Below are positions 53,342 through 64,000 of a stretch of 64,000 nucleotides of DNA, one piece after another. The position numbers and the translations under genes were made by a program. The DNA is taken from the NCBI GenBank assembly GCA_021018995.1, contig CM037596.1:101353416-101417415 (forward strand). Reading direction: 5' to 3'. Below the pieces are notes generated by a model that was given only the letters and a program-made list of their open reading frames with translations, searched no databases and had not been told where the DNA came from. This DNA is from Chloranthus sessilifolius. Taxonomy: Eukaryota; Streptophyta; Magnoliopsida; Chloranthales; Chloranthaceae. Position 1 is the first letter of the stretch. Every line of letters begins with the position of its first letter.

Positions 53342-54021
53342 TTTTGGATATTTTAAAGTTTTAAAAAAATAAGCTTTTGAAATTGGGATTTGTCCCACAT
53401 CGTGTAAACTTTTTTTTGGGTTTGGCTTATATATCTTTGTCTTGGCTCAAGGCTTGTAGCCTTCACCTAGGGGGCACCGAATTTTGTAGCTTCCACCGCC
53501 ATGCAACCCATCAGTCACACACGCGTGCGCCGAGCCGGGTCGGGTCGGGCACGTGGCGTGGCGATACAGTAATTTAATTAAACTTTTGAATAAGTGTCTA
53601 ACCGCCCATTTGAATTTTAAACGGATATGTCTTATCCGACCGTTCAGTTATATGCTACGGATATGTCCGTTCGGTTACACCTATTTTATCTATAAAAGGG
53701 CCCCAAGACCCCTCATTTGATACACTGCATATTTTCGGAAATTTCTTTAAGCTTTCTCCTTCTCAGAGTTCCGCTTTAGTTTTCTGGTGTTCTGGTTGCG
53801 TGATCAGATTCACCAAATCTGATCACACGGATACGCTGCCGGTTCGTTGTATCCTCGAACCGATTTGCGGTAACCTATTGGTGACCACTAGATCATAGTG
53901 GTAGGGGCAAATCTCGGTTTAAAGACAACGATATTTAACGTGCCTCGAACCGGATTAGCGTATATTTTAATTCCGATCTTTATCTTCTTCTGCAACCCGA
54001 ACCTATTGTTCTAACAGAGAT
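53337..54021. mobile_element. Solo LTR (53342-54016, 675 bp), TSD GAGAT
   Basis: GAGAT at 53337-53341 and 54017-54021. The LTR starts TTTTGGATATTTT (a TG lost from TGTTGGA) and ends TTGTTCTAACA. It has GGGATTTGTCCCACATCG near its start, common in plant LTRs, and a TATA box at 53691. Size and ends suggest a copia-type element, but no internal part remains. Confidence 0.82.
53691..53699 (+). promoter_or_regulatory. TATA box inside the solo LTR
   Basis: TATAAAAGG, about 325 bp from the LTR end and followed by a GATACACTGCAT region. It orients the LTR on the plus strand and could drive a sense transcript within SSL intron 1. Confidence 0.6.
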
Positions 54022-54115
54022 TGACCCGAGCACCGCCGGAGCTGCTAAAGTACGCGATGTTCGGGTCGTTACCTAATACAACCTGTTTTCTTTTTACATT
54101 CCCTCACTATCAGAT

Positions 54116-54120
<5 letters not shown>

Positions 54121-54152
<32 letters not shown>
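54121..54152. repeat. (GA)n microsatellite
   Basis: Uninterrupted GA dinucleotides. Confidence 0.95.
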
Positions 54153-54156
<4 letters not shown>

Positions 54157-54547
54157 ATTACTATTGTTATGTATAGGTTATTTTACAGCGATTTCATAGA
54201 TGAGAATCACGACTACGTCGTACTCGCCTTGTTTGTTAACACGAGTTCCGACAAAAAAATAGCTAGAAATTTGAAAATTTCTATACAAATGGCTAAAAAT
54301 TCCAGCCAAAATTTGGCTGAAACTTTTTTCGGCCCACAACATGATTAAAAGCTCAGAGGAATTTTGGTGGCCACCCTTGCAACCCAAAATTCGTTCTGAG
54401 ATCTCAACTCGGATATTTCATGTTTAAAATCGTTTGATTGCTTTGGATCAACCGATCAAGGTTTTTTTTTTCCCCATAATTTTTCATATAATGGATCTTG
54501 AGACCATGAGCTTATCATCAAACGCTCAATTTTTTTGTTGATGTGGC

Positions 54548-55013
54548 ACACATGTCAATACCTCTCTCTTAACGCCCACACGTTCTCTGAATGCGCCTAT
54601 ATCCCAGACCCCTGAAAAAAATGTTAATTTCTTCGGATAAGATGATGGAGATCTTTTTTAACAAAGATCTTCCACAAAATAGATCTTGGGTTCATGGTGC
54701 ATCAATCTGACAGTCAATTTTTGATTTCATGTATCACCGATACTCAAAATATGACTTCAATCATATAGCACGCATCCTGGTCAAACGTGACTTTAGGGCC
54801 ATATTTTGGGGACTGGGGACACATGGAATCACAAACTGATCGTCTGATAGGTGTTACATGATCTTAAGATCCATTCTATGGATGATTTGGGTTAAAAACA
54901 ATCACCCTCATCTGATCCAAAGCAATCAATAGTCCTCAAGGGGTCTGGAGGTGGGCACTTTCAGAGAACGCATGGACGCGAACAGAGGTACTCATAAGCA
55001 GCGACACCAATAA
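54548..55013. mobile_element. Foldback element, arms about 200 bp, in SSL intron 1
   Basis: Left arm words CGTTCTCTGAATGCGCC, CCCAGACCCCTGA, AAATAGATCTTGGGTTCATG and TTTCATGTATCACC recur inverted in the right arm (CTTTCAGAGAACGCATG, GGGGTCTGGAGG, GATCTTAAGATCC, CACATGGAATCAC). The axis is near 54780. A related sequence is at 59700-60005, and a partial one at 55340-55560. Confidence 0.7.
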
Positions 55014-56332
55014 ATGCCACCCAACCATCTAAGCCAGTTAATTTGAAAGCCATGATCTAAAGATTATAAGTGAAAAGATTGGCACCAAGCATAATCTTTT
55101 TCATATGACTCAATGCACTCCAAAGCCATTATCCCATTCATCAGTTGATTGTATTGAATCATATGATAGAGATTGAGTTTTGCACCACTCTTTTGCGTCA
55201 TAGATATGTAGATCATGACCTTTATATCAGACGGTTTAGATGCAACCTCACTTCATAATCGTACTATTTATTTGCACTGTAAAATCGTACCTTCGCCCCA
55301 TCTCCTCCAGCCAACATGCACTGACTGATTTGAATCTGACAAAAGAGATTGTTTTTTTATCCCAATCTTTCAGATGATGCATCTTGAGATCATGAGTATA
55401 TCAATTTTTTTATTTCATGTGACACCCATTCTAGAAAATGACTCGTGATCTGTATTTGAGCTTGATATATGTCTCACGGGTTTAGAGTTACTATTTGGGA
55501 TTTGTACCACACGGAATAAAAAATTATCTGAGTATATGCCCATAATCTCAAAACTCATCATGTAAAAATTTGGGACAAAAAAAAATTCATGTTCTATTTT
55601 AAAGTGATTAATGCATTTTGACCCGATGAGATGGGGTGAGGTTACATGTTCACATGGTGTGAAGAATAGTGTCTTAAGAAAATAATTTTACACAAAGTAG
55701 CCAAATAGCTAGAAAAAAATAAAATCAAACCATTGTAAAATTTAAAAAATAAAACTTTCCATGAGTTCTTTTATTTACAAGCCCATGTAAGGTTAAAAAA
55801 AATATATATTTCCATGAGTTTTGTCAAACAAGGCATAAAAATGTAAACTGTGAAAAGTTAAGATTATCTTCTATCCAATGCTGCAAAACTGAATTGAGCA
55901 TGAAATATTGAACCTGACCTTCTCTGACTTGTATTGTATTAATAAAAAAATTAGGGACTCACTACTTGAACACAAAACATTTGCACTTGCACACAATTTA
56001 AAATAAAAACTTATGATTTTAGGAAACTGTGTCATTTGTAAATAAAAAATAAAAAATTCAAAGTTTAGTGAGCTGAGTATGTGGAGAAATAAAAAAATAA
56101 AAAAATTCAAATCATGTATATAGAGAAAATTTGAGAGTGACACTTGTAAATAAAACAAATTATTGGATGTAGCTTGAGGTGGTTTGAATATGTCCATGGA
56201 AGGGCAAAGGGCTCTTTTAAAAAAAGGTTGAGACCTTAAAAGTACAAGAAAGTAAGAGAAGAATAGGTATAATGAAGATCTAAAATGAAGCGGCATATGA
56301 AGATTTGCAAAATTACAAAGAGCTTAGTGCAA
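55014..56332. other. Intron 1 sequence, nothing further recognised
   Basis: Partial copy of the foldback family at about 55340-55560; the rest is AT-rich without a gene. Confidence 0.45.
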
Positions 56333-57833
56333 GGTATTGTTGTGAAAATTGAGTTATATTCGCAAGCGCACGAATCGAATTGTAGTTAGTGGGTGCGGAG
56401 TACGAAATTGTTTCCACGAGGATTAGTCGGAAAATTAAAAGAGGAAATAGTAATTAACCAAAATAATTATCACAGATTTAACATAATATTTACCTAGTTT
56501 AAAGGTTCTGAAAGTTTGATGGATAATATAAACACTAAACAATTAACTAAAATTTAAACAGATAATGAAAAGGTGGGGATTAGGATATTAAATCCTTCCA
56601 TCGTAAGTTCATCATTTACACAATATAGATCTAATTAAGATATAAGATTATCATAGGATACTCTCCATGAAAACACTGAACTCAAGCACACATTGCCAAT
56701 CCAAGATCGTGGAGATATATGATTAACATCCCATGGACGTGTGATTAACCCTCATATCTTTGATAGCAATCAGAGCTTGATTCTCGGATAAATTTCACAT
56801 TACAGATCAAAGATCAAAGAAATGTATGATTAACACCCCATGAATGAGTGATTAACACTTATACTTTTGATGACAATCGAAATTTACCCAGGGGTGGGTA
56901 TTAAAGAAGAAGATTAGAGTAAGATCTCATTACTGATTTAAGATCATGGGGATGCATGATTAGCATCCCATGGATGCGTGATTAACACCCATATCTTAAA
57001 TAACAATCAGATCTTACAACATAAATAATAATCACAAATAAAAATAAGACATTCATGACAATATGATATCTTGACCATAGATCTACATTATAATAAATGA
57101 ATACCTCGGATGGAGTTCATTAGACCCTCATCCTCTACAAGATTTAGCTATGCATGATGGAGATGAACAACACAATTGAAAAATAAATCAAAATAAATAT
57201 TAAAATACCTTTAAAATGCTTCACAGAGATCCACAAAACTTTAATCCACGTGAGTACAATCTTCCTCATATGCAAGAATTGAAACTAATCTAAAAACTTA
57301 AGCTAAAAATTGAAAAAACAATATGTCGAAGGGAAAAATTGGAAAGAAACTAAAATTAGAGAAAGAAATACGACCGAAAAAGATCCCTAATTAATTCTTC
57401 GAATTTTGCTTAAATAGCTCTCTGGTTCGGTGATTTGAAATTTGAAATCGATCAATCGACTTAAGTGATCGATCAATCGATTTTGAATTTGAAATTTTCG
57501 CGTCTCAATATTTGTACTCGATTAATCGATACTATACTAGTCGATTAATCGATTTTGCATGTGACAGTGAGCTGCTTCCAGGCTCCTTTTGTTATGTCGA
57601 TGCATCGATCTAAATGGTCGATTAATCGACCACTCAGAATAGTTTGAGCTCCGCTTTTCCTTTGCTCCAGTGTTAGTTGACTTTATACTCTTTTATGCTC
57701 CTTAGTGCATCCAATGGCCAAATTTGTCTGAAACACTTAAAACTTCACAAATCTTATCGGATAGCTTTCATCGGATGACTAAATGTAGGTTTTAGAGGTG
57801 AAATATCATCATATTTCACCACTTATCAGGTAT
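56333..57833 (-). mobile_element. Solo Athila-type LTR (56338-57828), TSD GGTAT
   Basis: GGTAT at 56333-56337 and 57829-57833. The LTR (1,491 bp) reads TGTTGTGAAAATTGAG at the left and CACCACTTATCA at the right, i.e. minus orientation. It has the GTGTGATTAAC/ATGATTAACATCCCATG subunits (56700-57000) and palindromes TCGATCAATCGA and TCGATTAATCGA near 57450-57630. It sits in the left end of a palindrome-rich MITE. Confidence 0.9.
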
Positions 57834-58086
57834 TAAAATCGGTATCGGTCTCAGTTATCAATTTGCTCGGGGCCGATACGAATCGGCTGATACATATCAA
57901 TCGATTTTGTTAAATTAAAACTAAAATAAAAATAAAAAACAAGATGTCTCGATCGAAACCGAGACGCATCAACCGATACGGTCCTATATCGGTCGATACG
58001 TATTAGCGATACCGATACGAGATACTAATATGTATCAGTTTGGCTGAAAACCGATACGTATCGGTATCGACCGATTTTTTATACCT
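57829..58086. mobile_element. Palindrome-rich MITE (CCGATACGTATCGG family), copy 4, split by solo LTR
   Basis: Right end (complement) TAAGGTATAAAAAATCGG mirrors the left end AAGGTATTAAAATCGG once the solo LTR and one GGTAT are taken out. Contains CCGATACGTATCGG near 58050. The outer left end is at about 56331. Confidence 0.72.
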
Positions 58087-59075
58087 TAGCTTAGTGCTAC
58101 TAAAAAATGAGTGGAGAAATTGGATTTACAAAGCCGATCCCAAATAGTTTGAATACTGCTCTAATGATGAAGATGGTGACTCATTATGACACCAAATTCC
58201 TCATTTAAGGGTGTCAAAGGGTTGGGTGTGCCTAAATGTTAGGGCTAGGGCTAGGGCTAGGACCAATGTTCTTGAGGGCCTTAGGGTAGGGGTAGGGGTA
58301 GCGCCAATTTTTTCACAATTAGATATGAGGTTATTTTCATAATTTATACGAACATTACCAAATAAATTTATATATTTAGCTAGATATTTCTTATAGAAGT
58401 AAGGGGAGTTTTTTTTCATAGCAACATTTTAAAGTTCGAATCCCAGCCCTAGCCTCAAACATAGCTCACGAGGGTTAAGGCTCAGCGACCTTGTCAAGGC
58501 CCACCTATGCCATGCAAGACCGTAGTCTCACTTGACCATTGACAATCTTATTCCTTTGGACTGGACTTAGAAGTCAGGATGTTCCAAGCTAAACATTGAA
58601 GATAAATTTGACGAGTTTAGAATGCCACAAGAGATCATTCATCACTAGAGAATACAAAATTTCAACAATTCGCCGAGTAAACTTGTTGATGGTGACTAAG
58701 GCTTTTGAGCACAAACTCATTAGCGAGATGTCAATTGTAGATCGTCTAGATCTCGAAGCTTTCAAGGTTGACTAATCCTTGACCATAAGAAGCAACTTTA
58801 CTGTTTTGGCATCTGCCAAATATAACTATCCCTTCAGGCTCGTTCTGGTGAATCCTGATTTTTCCCAAAATAACTCAGATTCTTGAAAACTTAGAATCCA
58901 GTAGATTTTTAGCAGACTTTGATTCCTGGCTTTTCTCATACGCGTTCTTAAGTTACTCAAATTCCTAGCTTTTTTCATAAAAGTTCATAATCCTTCGTTC
59001 TTAAGTATACTACGACCGTAGAAATGCTATCTAATCATCGATTAATGTATCGTACTCGAATTTGACTCAAATTTG

Positions 59076-59102
<27 letters not shown>
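59076..59102. repeat. (AC)n microsatellite at a break in the duplication
   Basis: CA dinucleotides; copy 1 has only ACACATACACACTCACA at this place. Sequence specific to copy 2 follows directly. Confidence 0.85.
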
Positions 59103-59106
<4 letters not shown>

Positions 59107-60570
59107 AGGTCATTCAAAAAAATTGGCCTAATTTAAAATTCTCTAAACAAATGACTATAAGGTAGCATCATCCTTGTCGCCATCCTTCTAAGAGTAGAAG
59201 GATGTGACAGTACGTCGTGGGGAGCCCATGACACCATTGAAGTTGTCGAACATGATGATGAAAGGGAAGGCCCGACATTTTTTATTTAATAATTTTTATG
59301 CCTTTTGGAGAATGCATATGTATTATTTCGATTTAAAAAATTATATATAAATATATATAATTTTTTTTTTATATTTTCTTTCATACTTTAGTGAATTGCT
59401 CTAGTGGTTGACTAAATTCTAGTAGAACCCTTTTTGAGAGAAATTACTCCGAAAATAAATCCATGGAGCACCTAAATAGATGGAGTGGAGTTGAAAAATG
59501 TGCCCAAAATATGGGTAATTGGGTGCCATTATTTGCAATTCAAATTTTACCAAAATTATGATGATTGCAACTAAAGAATCCTTTATTATAAGCAATTGTG
59601 TGAAATAATTTTCTCTCTTCTTGCTTTATAATCTTAAAAAAGAGTATGAGTATTTGCAACCAAAGATTCCGTGTCCTCAATTGATGGTTTCACCGCTAAC
59701 ACCATTGACTGTCTTGAAACAAAAGATGGAGATCGTTTTTCATCCCAATCTTTGGTAAATTGATATACAAATCATGGCCCACCTATCGGACAATCAGATG
59801 TTGAATCCTCATGGAATACATCTCGAAAAGTAACCCAAGACCGCTAGTTATATAACGCTCATGATCACAATCACTTTGGGGATATGTGCCACGTAGAATC
59901 AACAGATGATTGTCTGATTTGTGGGCCATGATCTCAAGATCTATTTTGTCAAAGATTGAGATTAAAAAATAATCTTCATGATTTGATTCAAGGTAGTCAA
60001 CGTCCCAAAAATGCTTCAAAACGCCTTAAACATGGTGATTATGGGGTTTTGGAATAAAAGAGAGCTATTGGGTTTTAAATATCTCAAAGGCACCTCTATA
60101 TGATGTATATACAAGGTGAAAGTATACCTATTAGAACTCAAATTCTGACCAAATCTGAGTACGTTACTCGGACGCATGAAGGTCGCTTTCACTCGGAAAG
60201 CAGCTGAAAACTGGTGGGACCCACGCAAACTCCCGAACGACTAACTCCCTTAGATTTAGTTGGATTTTCACCACTTTCTAAATTGAAACTCATATTCCAA
60301 GTGAATCTGAGCTCCCGAACGAGGCCTTCGACACTGGGTTAAGGATGAGAAGTACAATTGAAAGATGTTATAATTTTCTTTTCTTTTATTCTAGTTAACA
60401 AGGATAAACCGATTTACTTCTCAAAGAAGTGTGTTAAATTTAAGATCGATTGGCTCGGTTACAAATCGATTGTGTAAAAGGGTAAGGGTCCAACTTGGTA
60501 CGCGGATTGGGACGAGGACTACCACAAAAGGTGGAAGTGCTCAAATGTTTCTACCATGAGGTCATAGCCT
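59107..60570. other. Sequence present only in duplication copy 2
   Basis: Copy 1 passes from CACATATAGG to TTTCAGAGCATAGTTA, while copy 2 has about 1.46 kb between the matching words. The segment includes a foldback-like region (59700-60005) and an inverted GGCTCGTTC-type end (60224-60327), and no gene. It was either inserted here or deleted from copy 1. Confidence 0.65.
59700..60005. mobile_element. Foldback element related to 54548-55013
   Basis: ATCATGGCCCACCTATCGGACAATCAG in outline on the left is mirrored by ATTGTCTGATTTGTGGGCCATGAT on the right; the axis is near 59850. Confidence 0.65.
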
Positions 60571-60779
60571 CTTTCAGGGCATAGTTACTGAAATCTATGT
60601 TTGTTTTAAAAAAATCCGTTTTTTTTCAAAAATACTCGTATTTTCTAAAAAAAATCACATTTTTTATTATTTAAACATTTTTTTACGAAATTTTTTTATT
60701 TTTTACAAAAAAATATTTATCTTTTAATAGTCTAAAATATTTCCATTACTTTTTCCCAAATGCTTCCAAATTTATATAT

Positions 60780-61420
60780 GAATTTTATCAAGTTTTTCAC
60801 GTTTTTTTTTTTTTTTTTTTTTTTTCCGATTTTTTGCCTTCACATTTTTTCTTTTAGGGAGGCATTGCTACCTGCCCAACCCATTTTTGCTATAATTTGA
60901 GTGAATAAAACATCTTGCTATATATATTTTGTTAGGATAGCAATTAGGAATTTATTTCATTTAGGACTTTATATTTTAAGGATTCTTATATCTTTTGGTT
61001 CTCTAATAAACGGAAGAATTATTAAAATTGTGTTGAGCACAAAAGGACAACCTTCCCTCTTTGGTGGATCTTGATAAGGTGAGAATCCTATCACTTTCAT
61101 ATCTATTTAGGCTGTGTTTGGCATTGAGACAAGGGCACGCCGTAGCGCGCCATCTGCTCGCCACCTACTCCCCTCCAAAGCAGTTTTCAACCCCTATGGA
61201 AAACCTCCCAACGCCTCGAAGCATCTCGCCCACTCACTACCAGTGCCAGAGCACCTTACCAAATGGATTCTAGACACATGCTGGTCTGGCTGAGCGAAGT
61301 GGGAGAGGAGTGATGCAAAACATACCCTTCCCTTTTTCCTACTCTTGCAATGTAATCAATGTTCCCTTCCACACAAGTACACAACAAAGTATATTCAATT
61401 GAAGTTGCACTAGTTGGTCA
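60780..61420. other. Poly-T tract and GC-richer block, duplicate of 28424-29040
   Basis: T-run at about 60804-60826, then the GGGAGGCATTGCTAC block and the GC-richer block at about 61130-61320. No supported gene. Confidence 0.5.
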
Positions 61421-62581
61421 TTGTATATTATATTTATCGTAGTTCATTACTGTAGAAATAAATAATATTGAAAATAGTTTCGAGGCCCTCAATTCACTAC
61501 GTTGTCTTAAAGACAATATATGCATCTTCTCTGTCGGATAAATGAAGATGCAATTGAATTACTAACAATCTGCCTTCAGAATATAATAGAATTTAATTTT
61601 GTCAAGAACCATATATTCGTTCCTAAAGCGTACTTTCTAAAAAAAGAATTTGCCACACAATTTTCTGATACACAAAAAAACTTTTAAATAAATAAAATAA
61701 GAACATAAGAGAGAATGAGAGATATATTATTATTTCTTTTTGTGTATTTCTATTCGGGAATTGATCTCTATTTATATCGAAAATCTCGAACCATTATATC
61801 TTTTCAGATGACTTGAAGAGATTTCATATATTTGTGTTATTTCAAATAACGATAAAGATATAATCTATTATTATGAAAAGATTGTTTAAAATCTTTTAAA
61901 CAACCATTGGGCTGAAGACCCAATGAAAATCACCCACTCAATTTGTACACAATTAAAAATATATAAAGATAATTAAACTTAATTTTGAAATCAATAAATA
62001 TATATTACCATATTAATATATAACAATTACCTATGCCACATGGGAGATCATTAAATGTGCATTTGGTAGCTTGTTTTTTGTGTGCAACATATACAAAATT
62101 GCTTTCCTGTGTGGCCAATTAGATTTCTGATCTAGAACATAATCTACTTAATTCATCAAAAAAGTAAGAAAAAAAAGAATATTATCCACTTAATTCATAA
62201 AAAAAACGAATAAAAACATAATCTAGGTATCATCGCAAATGAACAGAGTACATGCAGTGATTTATTATTCGTAAAATCAAAATTACCTTTTAAAAGTACT
62301 TTTTGAAGAACTTTTTTAATTACTCAAGATTCCCATGGGGCTTTGTTTGAAAAAAGGGGGGGGGGGTTGACTCTCCCTACCGGCATAAATTTTATTCTAT
62401 ATAGCTATTAAGTAGCAGATATGAATCCTGTCGAGCATGTATTTGTATACATGGGTGGCTTTAATAAATCCTGTGGTGAGCTGTGCCTCTAATTTTATGT
62501 TATTTGCAAATCTTGAAGTTTTGTGAGCTGCAAATAAAGCTACGTCTTATGTATTTTTTTTTTATTTTTTTTTTGGAATAA

Positions 62582-62958
62582 CAGCTCTGACCGCCATTTA
62601 AACACCTGAATGCTATTAAAATTAGATTTTTCTCTCACACCAAAGTGTGACTTTTCATTACATCATGCCGCCTATATTTGTGATGAAGTTAAATTGTTCA
62701 AGTGACGATCCATCATTGGAACATGATTTACATGCACTCATGAGTCGATATGAACCATCTGATTGCCAAACTTTAATATTAGCCATTGAAACTAAGAACA
62801 ACGGTGATATTATAGTCCATACGATAATTGAAATCCATCAAAAAATATAATATTTTGGGCCCATTATCTTCCAACTTATGATCTGTCACGCTGGCTGTGT
62901 GGATGATGGATGTCTTAAATCATTAATGTTGGAAGATCATTTAAAATCTACTTAATAG
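62582..62958. mobile_element. MITE, CATTTAAACACC family, abutting the SSL exon 2 acceptor
   Basis: Starts CTGACCGCCATTTAAACACC and carries the family interior in inverted order (TTAATATTAGCCATTGAAAC, TGATCTGTCACGCTGGCTGTG). It ends GATCATTTAAAATCTACTT, directly before AATAG and exon 2. In duplication copy 1 the same MITE is reduced to its first ~100 bp (30126-30229). Confidence 0.7.
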
Positions 62959-63266
62959 GGGCTCCTGAGGGTGACAGCCGATAGAGAAGTGGAGGCTCTA
63001 ACCAATGAAGCTGACGGAGTGAAGTTTGGTTTAACGGACGGCGTGGATGTGGCGTCTGACGGTGTCATCTACTTCACGGATGCGTCATACAAATATAATA
63101 TGGCGGAGTACTTCTTTGAGGTTCTGGAGGGTCGGCCCCACGGGAGGCTATTGAGTTTCGATCCATCGACCAACCGCACGCTTGTCCTCGCAAGTGACCT
63201 CTACTTCGCCAACGGAGTCTCTCTCTCACCTCAACACGATTCCCTCATTTTCTGCGAAACTCTCTT
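62959..63266 (+). CDS. SSL/APMAP-type protein, exon 2
   Basis: Acceptor AATAG at 62954-62958, then [54 protein letters not shown] and [12 protein letters not shown] to FCET, ending two bases into a codon before the GTAAGT donor at 63267. Phase 0 at the start fits exon 1, and the end phase fits an exon like 31718-31850. It encodes middle propeller blades, including the [11 protein letters not shown] signature of the family. No stops or frameshifts, unlike the paralogue at 30230. Exons 3-4 are expected right of the window. Confidence 0.9.
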
Positions 63267-64000
63267 GTAAGTTCCAAGGGAAACTATATTTTATGGTGAT
63301 TAGTTAGAACCACTGTATTCCGTGCCACTTTTAGATGAGCGGTCCATTTCTCATCTTCGAACTTGATGAAATTGGCCCTTTGGTTCCGAGCTTTGGGTCA
63401 AGCCTCCTTAAAAGGTCTAAGATCAACTGTCCATTTAGTAAATGGAGCCGAGCCAAGTTTGTCTCTAGCTTGACTCTACCATATTGATCTAAAGCTAGAG
63501 CTCATCTTTACAATTTCAAGGCTAAAAAATTAAATCTCTACCTCAGCTCTACTTATATCGAGCCGTAAGTGGTGGAGCCAATAACTAAAAGTAAACTAGG
63601 TTTTAAAAAACTTAAAAAACTTATTTTTTAATATTTATATTTCAAAAAATTTTAAAAACTTATTTTTTTAAACAAAAGTTGGAGGGTTTGGGACCCTTTA
63701 GGTAATAAGAGATAAACTGAAAAATAAAGTTTTGGACCCTAATTCACCCATTTATTTTTATATTTCTAAACCTATGGAATAGAAGTTTCCTCAATACACA
63801 TATTCAGTTACTAATTGATTAAAAAAATTAGCTTCATATTCATAAAAGTGGAGAAGTTAATATATTTAAATATCTATTAATAAATTAATCTCTATTTCCA
63901 GAAAAGTTTAGGTCCAAAACTAGAAAATATATAGTTTTATAAATTTTTTTTCCTCATACTGTTGCTCCGCATTTCGAAGAAATTTCGGTACTTTTCAAAA
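63267..64000 (+). other. Start of SSL intron 2
   Basis: Closely matches 30534-31220 to about 63952; after that similarity is lost. No coding sequence; T- and A-rich. Confidence 0.75.

Larger units (their letters stand above)
52191..62958 (+). other. Intron 1 of the SSL gene (10,768 bp), transposon-filled
   Basis: Runs from the GTGAAT donor to the acceptor AATAG. It contains two solo LTRs (53342-54016; 56338-57828), foldback elements, palindrome-rich MITE pieces, the left part of the segmental duplication and a MITE that abuts the acceptor. The acceptor has almost no pyrimidine tract. Whether it is still spliced cannot be told from sequence. Confidence 0.7.
58343..63952. repeat. Segmental duplication, copy 2 (partner 27021-31220)
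   Basis: Collinear with copy 1, as described there. It lacks the 368-bp MITE of copy 1 and carries about 1.46 kb extra at 59107-60570. This copy holds the intact SSL exon 2. Confidence 0.88.

Noticed and set aside
55871..56296. Minus-strand 141-codon frame, Phe/Leu/Ser-rich
   Set aside because: Composition is that of translated A-rich intron sequence; no motif, signal or splice support.

Overview
The window is nuclear DNA of a flowering plant with a repeat-rich genome. The evidence is plant-type Ty3/gypsy (Athila-like) and Mutator-like transposons, solo LTRs, a SINE, MITEs, AT-rich intergenic sequence and genes with introns. I cannot name the species. There is no bacterial, phage or CRISPR content.

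Left third (1-27020): a pile of nested transposons, mostly on the minus strand. An Athila-type retroelement (element A; its 3' LTR lies left of the window) carries broken gag, protease, RT/RNase H and integrase. Its pol is split by a 2,645-bp solo LTR at 3363-6007. Element A abuts, and probably sits in, a Mutator-like element (MULE1, 12553 to about 20637). MULE1 has a decayed mudrA-type transposase, a solo Athila-type LTR at 15454-17127 and a 2.4-kb array of palindromic repeats of about 152 bp. A second copy of the large solo LTR (20638-23172) lies at the junction with a second Athila-type element (element C: 5' LTR, PBS and leader). Element C interrupts a second MULE (MULE2, ending at 27020).

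Middle (27021-51660): old gene debris and small transposons. A pseudogene of the strictosidine-synthase-like (SSL/APMAP) family has exons 2, 3 and 4 at 30230-33527. Fragments of a phosphopantothenate-cysteine ligase gene (about 38.8-39.1 kb) and a NUDT20/24-type Nudix gene (about 42.1-42.6 kb) lie on the minus strand. Among them are two solo LTRs or LTR-like sequences, a hAT element, four CACTA-type MITEs, a SINE, a LINE end, a copia RT remnant and several foldback or TIR families. Many have exact target-site duplications (TSDs).

Right part (51661-64000): the 5' half of a second SSL gene. Exon 1 (51768-52190) has a TATA box upstream. Exon 2 (62959-63266) follows a 10.8-kb intron 1 filled with transposons. 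Exons 3 and 4 should lie beyond the window. Intron 1, exon 2 and the start of intron 2 (58343 to about 63952) are a duplicate of 27021 to about 31220, so the two SSL copies arose by local segmental duplication. The duplicate serves as an empty-site control that dates several insertions.

I found no new enzymatic system. The strongest structural observations are palindromic tandem arrays just upstream of both MULE transposases, the same palindromic core recurring in two unrelated LTR families, and a splice acceptor that may come from a MITE.
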